Source: Actinomycetota bacterium
Lineage (GTDB): Bacteria; Actinomycetota; Actinomycetes; S36-B12; UBA5976
Assembly: GCA_009698575.1 (NCBI GenBank)
Contig: WLPX01000012.1
Location: forward strand, 1 to 41,625
DNA: 41,625 nucleotides
Reading direction: 5' to 3'
The translations under genes and the position numbers were made by a program. Below are positions 35,286 to 41,625 of the stretch, piece by piece. Within the stretch, counting starts at the first letter, position 1. Every line of letters begins with the position of its first letter. The notes under the pieces were generated by a model. That model was not told the DNA's origin. It made no database searches and saw only the letters and a list, made by a program, of their open reading frames with translations.

Positions 35286-36410
35286 ATGACTCGTCCAACT
35301 CTTGATAACTGGCTACTTCCCGAACATACCTTTTGGTCATTTCGGCATGTGAGGGAATTAATCCCAACAGCACAGATCGATTGCGCAGCGACTGCACGGC
35401 CACTAACTAGTGCAAACCGCCCTGAACTTGGCGACATAGTTATCGATGCCCATGATGGTGCCATTAAGATTTCTGACTACTTGACCGCTACTAATACTGA
35501 TTCTTTTACTGCAGTCTTAGGTGAGGATCTGGTTTTTGAATGGCTTGCCCCAGGAGTCAGCGCAACCGAACCACATTTGATTTTTAGTGTCACCAAGTCG
35601 ATCACTGGAATGTTAGTTGGCGCCCTGGTAGCCGAAGGCAAGATTGATGTCGATGCCTTGGTGACGAAGTATGTTCCAGAAGTTAAAGACAGTGGATTTG
35701 GGGATGCCACAGTTCGAAACTTATTGGACATGGCTGCGAGCTATCAGTTTGAAGAGGACTACACCCCTGGGCCAGACATCATTGCCTACCGCCATTCGGT
35801 GGGTTGGTATCCAGCACCACTTGGAGCTGCAAATTTGCATGACTTCATCGCCTCCCGAAAGAAGGAAGGTGAGCATGGACAAAAGTTCCGTTACATGTCG
35901 CCTACTACTGACCTAGTTGGTTGGGTAATTGAAGCCGCATCGGGAATGCCGTATGCCGAAGCGCTTTCTAAATACATCTGGTCCAAAATTGGCACAGAGG
36001 CTCCAGCCCACATCACCGTTGATCGCACTGGTGCACCTCGCGCAGCAGGCGGACTATCGGCGATACCGCGAGACTTGGCTCGTTTTGGCATGATGATTCG
36101 CGATGGTGGCATGGGTGCGATTGATCCAGAATTCATGCGCGATGTATTTGAAAATGGCAGCGCTGAACAATGGGCTACCGGCGACTTTCAGGATTTCTTT
36201 GCAAAAGGTGTCTATCGTTCATTTTGTTACAAGCCCGGCGAAGATCCAGATGTAATTATGGGAATCGGAATTCATGGCCAAATGCTTTACGTGGATCGTC
36301 CGCGTGGAGTAGTTGTTGCTAAACAATCATCTTGGCCAAATCCAGATTCTGAGGAAATGCACCTAGATGCGTTCTATGCCTGTCGGGCTATTGCACACGC
36401 ACTTGGCTAA
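35286..36410 (+). CDS. Beta-lactamase-family serine hydrolase
   Basis: A 374-residue class C beta-lactamase-like or penicillin-recognising enzyme. It has SVTK (101-104) as the Ser-x-x-Lys nucleophile motif and YMS (203-205) where Tyr-x-Asn would be expected. There is no signal peptide, which argues against a secreted beta-lactamase and for a cytosolic esterase or amidase, such as 6-aminohexanoate-oligomer hydrolases. It starts 4 bp after the MFS transporter stop without a clear ribosome site, so they are likely co-expressed. The 3' end is followed directly by tandem 35-bp repeats. Confidence 0.85.
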   Translation: MTRPTLDNWLLPEHTFWSFRHVRELIPTAQIDCAATARPLTSANRPELGDIVIDAHDGAIKISDYLTATNTDSFTAVLGEDLVFEWLAPGVSATEPHLIFSVTKSITGMLVGALVAEGKIDVDALVTKYVPEVKDSGFGDATVRNLLDMAASYQFEEDYTPGPDIIAYRHSVGWYPAPLGAANLHDFIASRKKEGEHGQKFRYMSPTTDLVGWVIEAASGMPYAEALSKYIWSKIGTEAPAHITVDRTGAPRAAGGLSAIPRDLARFGMMIRDGGMGAIDPEFMRDVFENGSAEQWATGDFQDFFAKGVYRSFCYKPGEDPDVIMGIGIHGQMLYVDRPRGVVVAKQSSWPNPDSEEMHLDAFYACRAIAHALG

Positions 36411-36511
36411 CCGCAGGAAATTACGCCTGTAATTCCTAGTACTTACCGCAGGAAATTACGCCTGTAATTCCCAGTACCTACCGCAGGTAATTACGCCTGT
36501 AATTCCCAGTG
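36411..36511. repeat. Three tandem 35-bp repeats between convergent genes
   Basis: Copies start at 36411, 36446 and 36481, each beginning CCGCAGGAAATTACGCCTGT or a one-base variant and continuing AATTCC. The third copy carries the last codons and stop of the minus-strand ABM-domain gene (ending WELQA). The first two copies repeat that 3' end just beyond it. Each unit can form AATTAC-GCCT-GTAATT. The array has no spacers and is not a CRISPR; it may be duplicated by slippage and could act as a bidirectional transcript end. Confidence 0.85.
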
Positions 36512-36781
36512 CGTTACCTCTGGCGGATTCGCAAAGAATGGTCCGATTAGGCCGCGCCATTGCGTGAACAATTCTGATTCCCGGAAACCAACCATGTGGT
36601 CGTCAACGGTGTCCCAACCGATTGCGATTAAGTAAGTTGATGGTTTTTCAACACCACGATGCACGTGGATAACTTGAAAACCCTTGGCCTGTGACACAAC
36701 AGCTTTTGCTTGTTCCATAGCTGCTTCAAACTCAAGTTCTTTACCTGGCACAATTTCCATGAAGGCGGTTTCCATAATCAT
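36491..36781 (-). CDS. Antibiotic biosynthesis monooxygenase (ABM)-domain protein
   Basis: A 96-residue ferredoxin-like dimeric alpha-beta barrel domain. Recognisable are METAFMEIVPGKELEFEAAM near the start, KGFQVIHVHRGVEKPSTYLIAIGW and the FRESELFTQWRGLIGPFF segment. Small ABM proteins may be oxygenases or heme or aldehyde handlers; the function is not predictable. The start at 36781 lies 10 bp after the ABC-F stop; the longer frame to 37090 is an antisense-like read-through of the ABC-F gene and is rejected. An internal ATG two codons later is equally likely. The 3' end lies in the third 35-bp repeat. Confidence 0.78.
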   Translation of the reverse strand: MIMETAFMEIVPGKELEFEAAMEQAKAVVSQAKGFQVIHVHRGVEKPSTYLIAIGWDTVDDHMVGFRESELFTQWRGLIGPFFANPPEVTHWELQA

Positions 36782-36791
36782 GGTTGCCAGA

Positions 36792-38465
36792 TTACCTTTT
36801 GGCTCGCTTCTCATCCCACACTGGCTCATCAAATTCTCGAACTGTTGAATCTCCCCCGAAAACGACGAATCTATCCATAGTCCGGGAGAACCAGCGATCG
36901 TGCGTGACTGCCAAAACTGTACCTTCGAATGCATCCAATGCTCGTTCAAGTGCTTCGGCTGATTCCAGATCCAAGTTATCCGTTGGTTCATCCAGCAACA
37001 GAAGTGTGGCACCAGAAAGTTCAAGTAACAGGATCTGAAATCTTGCTTGTTGGCCTCCAGAGAGTGATTCAAACTTTTGCTCACTCGCACCAGCTAGCCC
37101 ATATCGATCCAGCGCGCGCGCAGATTGCTCCTGTTGCATCCCGTTTCGATGCTCATCACCGCGATGCAAAATTTCAATTAGGGTGCGACCAAGTAATTCC
37201 GGATGATGGTGCGTTTGAGCAAACCAGCCTGGACGAATTCTGGCTCCCAGTTTTGCTTTTCCAGTATGCGCAACTGGATCGATTGTGACATCACTAATTG
37301 GTAAGTGTTCAAGTTCTGGATCAGTTCCGCCTGCGGCAAGTAATCGCAGAAAGTGGCTTTTGCCAGAACCGTTCGCGCCCAGAATTCCGATGCGTTCACC
37401 AAACCAAATCTCAAGATCAAAAGGCTCAACAAGTCCGGTCAGTGAAAGCTTTTCGCAAACCACAGCTCGTTTGCCGGTGCGACCACCCTTGAGGCGCATC
37501 TTTACATTTTGCTCAATTGGAATTTCCTGTGGCGGTCCAATTTCTTCGAACTTCTTCAATCGGGTTTGAGCAGCTTGGTAACGCGAAGCCAAGCCATCAT
37601 TGAATTTAGCTTTTACTTTTAGCATCTGCACTAAGTCTTTAATCTTTTGATGCTCTTCATCCCAGCGCCGGCGCAGTTCTTCTAGACGCGCAAATCGATC
37701 TTTCCGTGCTTGTCCATGACTTGCAAAACCGCCGCCGTGGATCCAAACAGAGTTGCCTGCATGACCAAGTTCTAAAGTCACAATTTGTTTTGCGGTGTTT
37801 GCCAGCAGTTCTCGATCATGACTAACGAACAACACGGTCTTTTTTGTTTCGTTTAACTGATCCTCGAGCCACTTCTTGCCTGGAACATCTAGATAGTTAT
37901 CTGGCTCATCAAGTAGTAATACTTCTTCGGGACCACGAAGTAACGCTTCCAGCACTAGTCGCTTTTGCTCGCCACCTGAAAGACTGCCTGCAGATCTATG
38001 TTGCGCTTGATCGAATGACAACTGGACTGCGGCCATGGTGCACACATCCCACAGCACTTCAATGTCGTATCCGCCAACATCTGCCCAGTCCGCAATTGCT
38101 TGGGCGTATGCCATTTGATTCTTTTCATTGGGATCTTGCTGCATCGCAACTTCGGTTGCAGTTATTCGCGCTGCAGTATCGGCAATTGCAACTGGAGCAA
38201 CAGTTAAAAGTAGATCCTTCACGGTGCCATCAGTCATGTGGCCAACAAACTGACGCATCACGCCCAGTCCACCAGTGCGGGCAATGCTGCCTTCCTGCAA
38301 CTGTTCGTCACCAGCAATCATGCGCATCAACGTTGATTTGCCGGCACCGTTTGCGCCAATGAGTGCAGTCACTGCACCTTCGCCTACTCGAAACGAAACA
38401 TCAAGCAGCAGGATTCGACCATCAGGAAGTGAGTACGTTACGTGCTGAACATCAAGATGGCCCAT
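36792..38465 (-). CDS. ABC-F family ATPase
   Basis: A 557-residue protein with two ABC domains and no membrane segment, the ABC-F pattern of ribosome-acting ATPases (translation factors or antibiotic protection proteins). Domain 1 has GANGAGKST (37-45), LSGGEQKRL and LLLDEPDNYLD, where the family's usual DEPTNHLD is altered. Domain 2 has GANGSGKS, LSGGQQARF and LLLDEPTDNLD. The linker is lysine-rich (about 235-300). I chose the ATG at 38465 (MGHLDVQHV); it overlaps the truA end by 14 bases and has AGGGA nearby. A longer frame starting at 38513 lies in truA and is less likely. Subgroup not determined. Confidence 0.9.
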   Translation of the reverse strand: MGHLDVQHVTYSLPDGRILLLDVSFRVGEGAVTALIGANGAGKSTLMRMIAGDEQLQEGSIARTGGLGVMRQFVGHMTDGTVKDLLLTVAPVAIADTAARITATEVAMQQDPNEKNQMAYAQAIADWADVGGYDIEVLWDVCTMAAVQLSFDQAQHRSAGSLSGGEQKRLVLEALLRGPEEVLLLDEPDNYLDVPGKKWLEDQLNETKKTVLFVSHDRELLANTAKQIVTLELGHAGNSVWIHGGGFASHGQARKDRFARLEELRRRWDEEHQKIKDLVQMLKVKAKFNDGLASRYQAAQTRLKKFEEIGPPQEIPIEQNVKMRLKGGRTGKRAVVCEKLSLTGLVEPFDLEIWFGERIGILGANGSGKSHFLRLLAAGGTDPELEHLPISDVTIDPVAHTGKAKLGARIRPGWFAQTHHHPELLGRTLIEILHRGDEHRNGMQQEQSARALDRYGLAGASEQKFESLSGGQQARFQILLLELSGATLLLLDEPTDNLDLESAEALERALDAFEGTVLAVTHDRWFSRTMDRFVVFGGDSTVREFDEPVWDEKRAKR

Positions 38466-39306
38466 CAGAGTCCCTGACTTGTAAGGTCTCTGCGATGCGC
38501 TTCGCGTATTCACCAGGTTCTGGATATTTAACGTCGACCAAAGTAAGACCTAATGCTGGAGCTGCATAAACATGCGCTTCGCGTTCCCTGCCAGCTAAAT
38601 AATTCTCTAACCAGGCTTTGTCGAACTTACCTTCACCAATTGCCAGAACTGCGCCAATCAGTCCGCGCACCATTGAATAGCAAAAAGCATCAGCTTGAAG
38701 CTCAACTTTGATTAATCCATCGTCAGATTCAGTCCAGTCAAACTTCATCAAAGTTCGAATGGTTGTGGCACCTTCGCGCTTTTTGCAGAATGCTGAAAAG
38801 TCATGCAATCCAATTAAGGATTGGCTGGCATCATTCATTGCTGGAACATCTAGGGGCAGGTAGCTCCGGTGTGCTCGATCACGAAGGAATGGATTGCGCT
38901 GGCCTTGATAAATCAAATACTCATAACTACGTGACAAAGCGGCGAACCTGGCGTCAAAGTCTGAGGTTGTGACTTCGAGTTCTTGAATTGAAATATCTTC
39001 CGGAAGAATCGCATTTGCTTTGTAAGTCAGATCTTTCATTTCCATTGCATCTGTTTCAGAAATGTCGAAATGAATAACTTGGGCAGTTGCATGAACTCCC
39101 GCATCAGTTCGGCCGGCGCACTGAATAATCACACGATCAATGCGAAGCAAGGTTGATATGGCATCTTCTAGAACACCTTGAACAGTACGACGGTCAGGTT
39201 GCATCCCCCAACCGGAGAAATCTTTACCGTCGTAGGAAATCTTGCCGCGAATGCGAATGAGCCCCTGCGCTGCGTTAGCAACGAGGGGCTCATTCGATAG
39301 AACCAT
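38452..39306 (-). CDS. truA: tRNA pseudouridine synthase A
   Basis: A 284-residue TruA that makes pseudouridine at positions 38-40 of tRNAs. The catalytic Asp68 is in CAGRTDAGVHA (64-74), and the N-terminal RGKISYDGKDFSGW and later VRGLIGAVLAIG segments are typical. The ATG follows the rplQ stop by a few bases without a Shine-Dalgarno sequence. A perfect 13-bp inverted repeat begins at the fourth codon (39254-39296). No later in-frame ATG, GTG or TTG gives a plausible shorter protein, so the hairpin lies within the gene. Confidence 0.95.
   Translation of the reverse strand: MVLSNEPLVANAAQGLIRIRGKISYDGKDFSGWGMQPDRRTVQGVLEDAISTLLRIDRVIIQCAGRTDAGVHATAQVIHFDISETDAMEMKDLTYKANAILPEDISIQELEVTTSDFDARFAALSRSYEYLIYQGQRNPFLRDRAHRSYLPLDVPAMNDASQSLIGLHDFSAFCKKREGATTIRTLMKFDWTESDDGLIKVELQADAFCYSMVRGLIGAVLAIGEGKFDKAWLENYLAGREREAHVYAAPALGLTLVDVKYPEPGEYAKRIAETLQVRDSDGPS
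39254..39296 (-). promoter_or_regulatory. Perfect 13-bp inverted repeat within the first codons of truA
   Basis: CGAATGAGCCCCT (39254-39266) and AGGGGCTCATTCG (39284-39296) are exact inverted repeats around a 17-base loop. On the truA message this stem would start about ten bases after the start codon and cover codons 4-18. No T tract follows. It may limit truA expression relative to rplQ, attenuate transcription, or be an RNase processing site. Confidence 0.7.
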
Positions 39307-39310
39307 TTAT

Positions 39311-39979
39311 TTACGCTTCGTCTTTTACTTCAGCTTCAATCGCCTCAACCTCAGCAACGGCTGCGATATCTTCATCAGTATTTACTGATTCCGATTTAAT
39401 TTCTACTGCTTCCGATTCAACAGCTTCGCTGGAATCGGCGCCGGAATCGGCTTCTTCAGCTGAAGTGATTTCAGTTTCGTCTTCAGATGCAATATCTTCA
39501 ACCACCGGAGCTGAAGCAGCAGCCTTGGCGGCCTTTGCTTCATCAGCAGCCTTGGCTGCAGCAGCCATTTCAGCTTCTTTAACTGCGCGACGAGCTACAC
39601 CTTCAGCAGCACGGGCTGCATCTAGTTCTTCAACAAGTTCAATCACGGCCATAGGAGCGTTGTCGCCCTTACGTGGACCAATCTTGATGATGCGGGTGTA
39701 ACCACCTTCGCGGTTTTCGTAGCGTGGACCAATCTCAGCAAAAAGCGTGTGCACTACATCCTTGTTGCGGATAACTGTCAAAACTCGACGACGGGCATGT
39801 AGATCGCCCTTCTTCGAGATAGTGATCAATCGCTCTGCAACTGGACGCAGACGACGTGCGCGCGCTTCGGTCGTTGTGATGCGACCATGCTCGAACAACG
39901 AAGTTGCGAGGTTAGCCAGGATTAGGCGTTCGTGCGCTGGACTTCCGCCCATTCGCTTGCCCTTGGATGGCTGTGGCAT
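39311..39979 (-). CDS. rplQ: 50S ribosomal protein L17 with long acidic C-terminal tail
   Basis: A 222-residue L17. The ribosomal body (about 1-125) has the signature [20 protein letters not shown] at the start and [19 protein letters not shown]. The rest is a low-complexity tail rich in Ala, Glu and Asp (about 130-222), nearly doubling the length. Such tails occur in actinobacterial L17. It lies between rpoA (40 bp away) and truA, in the rpsD-rpoA-rplQ-truA order. Confidence 0.96.
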   Translation of the reverse strand: MPQPSKGKRMGGSPAHERLILANLATSLFEHGRITTTEARARRLRPVAERLITISKKGDLHARRRVLTVIRNKDVVHTLFAEIGPRYENREGGYTRIIKIGPRKGDNAPMAVIELVEELDAARAAEGVARRAVKEAEMAAAAKAADEAKAAKAAASAPVVEDIASEDETEITSAEEADSGADSSEAVESEAVEIKSESVNTDEDIAAVAEVEAIEAEVKDEA

Positions 39980-40019
39980 GTTTCTCTCCTGTCAATTCGT
40001 TACTGGAAACGAGAGCTCG

Positions 40020-41141
40020 TTAGAGCTGCTCGTCCTCAGCGAAACTTTGGTCATCATCGGATGTTGCATCATCAGCTGTTACTTCAACTGGTGCTGCTTC
40101 AGACTGGAAAGTTGCATATGAACCAGCTGGTGCAAATACTTCTTCATCATCTTCGTTGTAATCATCGTCGAATGCAGATGCATACTGGCTTGGATCAAAT
40201 CCCGGAGGTGAATCCTTAAGCGCAATACCCATGGAAGCTAACTTGTCCTTGACTTCGTCAATTGACTTGGCGCCAAAGTTACGAATGTCCATCAAGTCTG
40301 CTTCGGAGCGTGTGATTAGTTCTCCAACAGTGTGGATTCCTTCACGCTTTAGGCAGTTGTATGAACGAACTGTTAGGTCAAGTGCTTCAACTGGCATGCT
40401 TAGCTGCTCAGCTGCGAACTGGTCAGTTACTGATGGACCAATTTCGATACCTTCAGCATCAACGTTTAGTTCACGAGCAAGACCGAACAATTCAACAAGA
40501 GTTGCACCAGCAGATGCGATTGCATCGCGAGGAGCAATTGAACCCTTAGTTTCAACATCAAGAACTAATGAGTCGAAGTCAGTGCGCTGTTCCACACGAG
40601 TTGCTTCAACTTTGTAAGTAACCTTTAGCACTGGTGAGTAGATTGAGTCGATTGGAATTCGCCCAATTTCGCCACCACTTGCTTTGTTGTTGGCAGCGGA
40701 GATGTAACCACGACCCTGTTCAACAACGATTTCCATGTCTAGCTTGCCCTTGTCATTAAGGGTGGCTAAGAACAATTCTGGGTTGAAGATTTCTACGCCA
40801 GCTGGCGGCGCAATGTCTGCAGCTGTAACTGGGCCTGGGCCCTGCTTCTTCAAGTACATAGTTACTGGCTCGTCAAACTGTGAAGACACAACCAAGTTCT
40901 TGAGGTTAAGGATGACTTCAGTGATGTCTTCCTTAACGCCTTCGATGGTGGTGAATTCATGCAGAACGCCATCAAGCTTGATGCTTGTGATTGCTGCACC
41001 TGGAATAGATGAAAGCAAAGTACGGCGAAGCGAGTTACCTAGTGTGTAACCAAAACCTGGTTCTAGCGGTGCAAGCACGAAGCGGGAACGAGTTTCGGAT
41101 AGTACTTCTTCTTTTAGTTCTGGGCGGACTGAGATCAGCAC
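40020..41141 (-). CDS. rpoA: DNA-directed RNA polymerase subunit alpha
   Basis: A 373-residue alpha subunit. The N-terminal domain (about 1-230) includes [20 protein letters not shown] (29-48), which forms the assembly dimer. The C-terminal domain (about 245-315) has [16 protein letters not shown] and the helix-hairpin [15 protein letters not shown], which bind UP elements and activators. After about residue 325 comes an acidic tail ([12 protein letters not shown] and onwards), longer than in E. coli. The rpsD gene precedes it by 58 bp. Confidence 0.97.
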   Translation of the reverse strand: MLISVRPELKEEVLSETRSRFVLAPLEPGFGYTLGNSLRRTLLSSIPGAAITSIKLDGVLHEFTTIEGVKEDITEVILNLKNLVVSSQFDEPVTMYLKKQGPGPVTAADIAPPAGVEIFNPELFLATLNDKGKLDMEIVVEQGRGYISAANNKASGGEIGRIPIDSIYSPVLKVTYKVEATRVEQRTDFDSLVLDVETKGSIAPRDAIASAGATLVELFGLARELNVDAEGIEIGPSVTDQFAAEQLSMPVEALDLTVRSYNCLKREGIHTVGELITRSEADLMDIRNFGAKSIDEVKDKLASMGIALKDSPPGFDPSQYASAFDDDYNEDDEEVFAPAGSYATFQSEAAPVEVTADDATSDDDQSFAEDEQL

Positions 41142-41199
41142 AGTTATTTCCTTCCGGCGACGACCACTATTTGAAGTCGCTGTTTGATGGGGATGTTAA

Positions 41200-41625
41200 T
41201 TACTTGGAGTAAAGTTCAACGATCAACTGTTCCTGAACCTGAGTGTCAATGACCTCACGAGCAGGAAGGGAGTGGACCAGGATGCGCATGCCAGCTGGAA
41301 TAACTTCCAACCAAGCAGGAACGGTACGTTCGCCAATTTCAGCGTAAGCAACTTGGAATGGTGTCATTTCAAGTGATGACTTACGTACTTCAATTACGTC
41401 GTTAGGGCTGACGCGGAAAGACGGGATGTCTACCTTCTGGCCGTTAACAACGATGTGTCCGTGACGAACAATCTGACGTGCCATGTCGCGGCTCTTTGCA
41501 AAGCCAGCGCGGTACACAACATTGTCCAGACGTGATTCCAGAATACGAAGCAGGTTTTCACCAGTCTTGCCGTGCTTACGGCTAGCTTCTTCGTAGTAAC
41601 CACGGAACTGCTTTTCTAGCACTCC
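41200..41625 (-). CDS. rpsD: 30S ribosomal protein S4, N-terminus beyond the window
   Basis: About 140 C-terminal residues of S4 are present; the family has about 200, so roughly 60 N-terminal residues lie past base 41625. The S4 RNA-binding domain is visible: [20 protein letters not shown] followed by [15 protein letters not shown]. The ATG at 41622 is an internal Met, not the start. It is the first visible gene of the rpsD-rpoA-rplQ-truA unit. Confidence 0.96.
   Translation of the reverse strand, partial: GVLEKQFRGYYEEASRKHGKTGENLLRILESRLDNVVYRAGFAKSRDMARQIVRHGHIVVNGQKVDIPSFRVSPNDVIEVRKSSLEMTPFQVAYAEIGERTVPAWLEVIPAGMRILVHSLPAREVIDTQVQEQLIVELYSK

Noticed and set aside
36411..36511. CRISPR array
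   Set aside because: Units are directly adjacent with no spacers and no cas genes are present.
36792..37090. Extended N-terminus of the ABM-domain protein
   Set aside because: These residues overlap the ABC-F coding region in another frame and show no ABM resemblance.

Overview
This 41.6 kb window looks like chromosome from an actinobacterium of unusually modest GC content. The gene orders prfB-ftsE-ftsX-M23 peptidase-smpB, tsaE-tsaB-rimI-tsaD, rpsI-glmM-glmS-acpS-alr and rpsD-rpoA-rplQ-truA are actinobacterial. So are the 180-kDa type NAD-glutamate dehydrogenase, the long N-terminus of S9, the acidic tails on L17 and RpoA, the tmRNA tag ending in FALAA, and a prfB without a programmed frameshift. 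The AT-rich wobble positions and very short intergenic gaps resemble streamlined freshwater lineages such as the acI/Nanopelagicales group. That placement is inference; no rRNA gene is present to fix it.

Layout. (1) 56-460: tmRNA gene with a strong terminator, then two nearly identical 91-bp structured tandem repeats (501-684). (2) 699-8035: an amine and amino-acid catabolism block. It holds an SDR, a ureohydrolase, a gamma-glutamyl-GABA hydrolase-like amidotransferase, threonine aldolase, a second SDR, an aldehyde dehydrogenase and a glutamine synthetase-like gamma-glutamyl ligase. Together these suggest a gamma-glutamylated polyamine route. (3) 8036-13190: an RsbW-like ATPase, then smpB, an M23 peptidase, ftsX, ftsE and prfB, linking trans-translation, division and termination. 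(4) 13213-17537: a compact tad (Flp-type) pilus operon that runs toward prfB with only 22 bp between them; two consensus DnaA boxes lie upstream of tadA. (5) 17733-23255: a DedA membrane protein and the giant glutamate dehydrogenase. (6) 23337-28052: a THUMP-like methyltransferase, then the t6A-synthesis operon (tsaE, tsaB, rimI, tsaD) with homocysteine S-methyltransferase at its end. (7) 28046-33842: alr, acpS, glmS, glmM, rpsI and rplM, covering cell-wall precursors, lipid carrier protein activation and ribosomal proteins. (8) 34058-38465: accessory genes (MFS transporter, serine hydrolase, ABM monooxygenase-like protein, ABC-F ATPase) that separate truA from rplM. (9) 38452-41625: truA, rplQ, rpoA and the 3' part of rpsD, cut by the window edge.

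Most genes lie on the minus strand in tightly coupled operons, with many ATGA or GTGA overlaps. No gene-free stretch exceeds 300 bases; the largest is 419-698. I saw no tRNA or rRNA genes, insertion sequences, phage genes or CRISPR arrays. I found no clearly new defence or mobile system. The most unusual points are the 91-bp structured repeats beside ssrA, the ureohydrolase with altered active-site residues, a 13-bp perfect hairpin just inside truA, a 10-bp perfect hairpin over the glmS stop codon, paired DnaA boxes before the tad operon, and 35-bp tandem copies of a gene's own 3' end.
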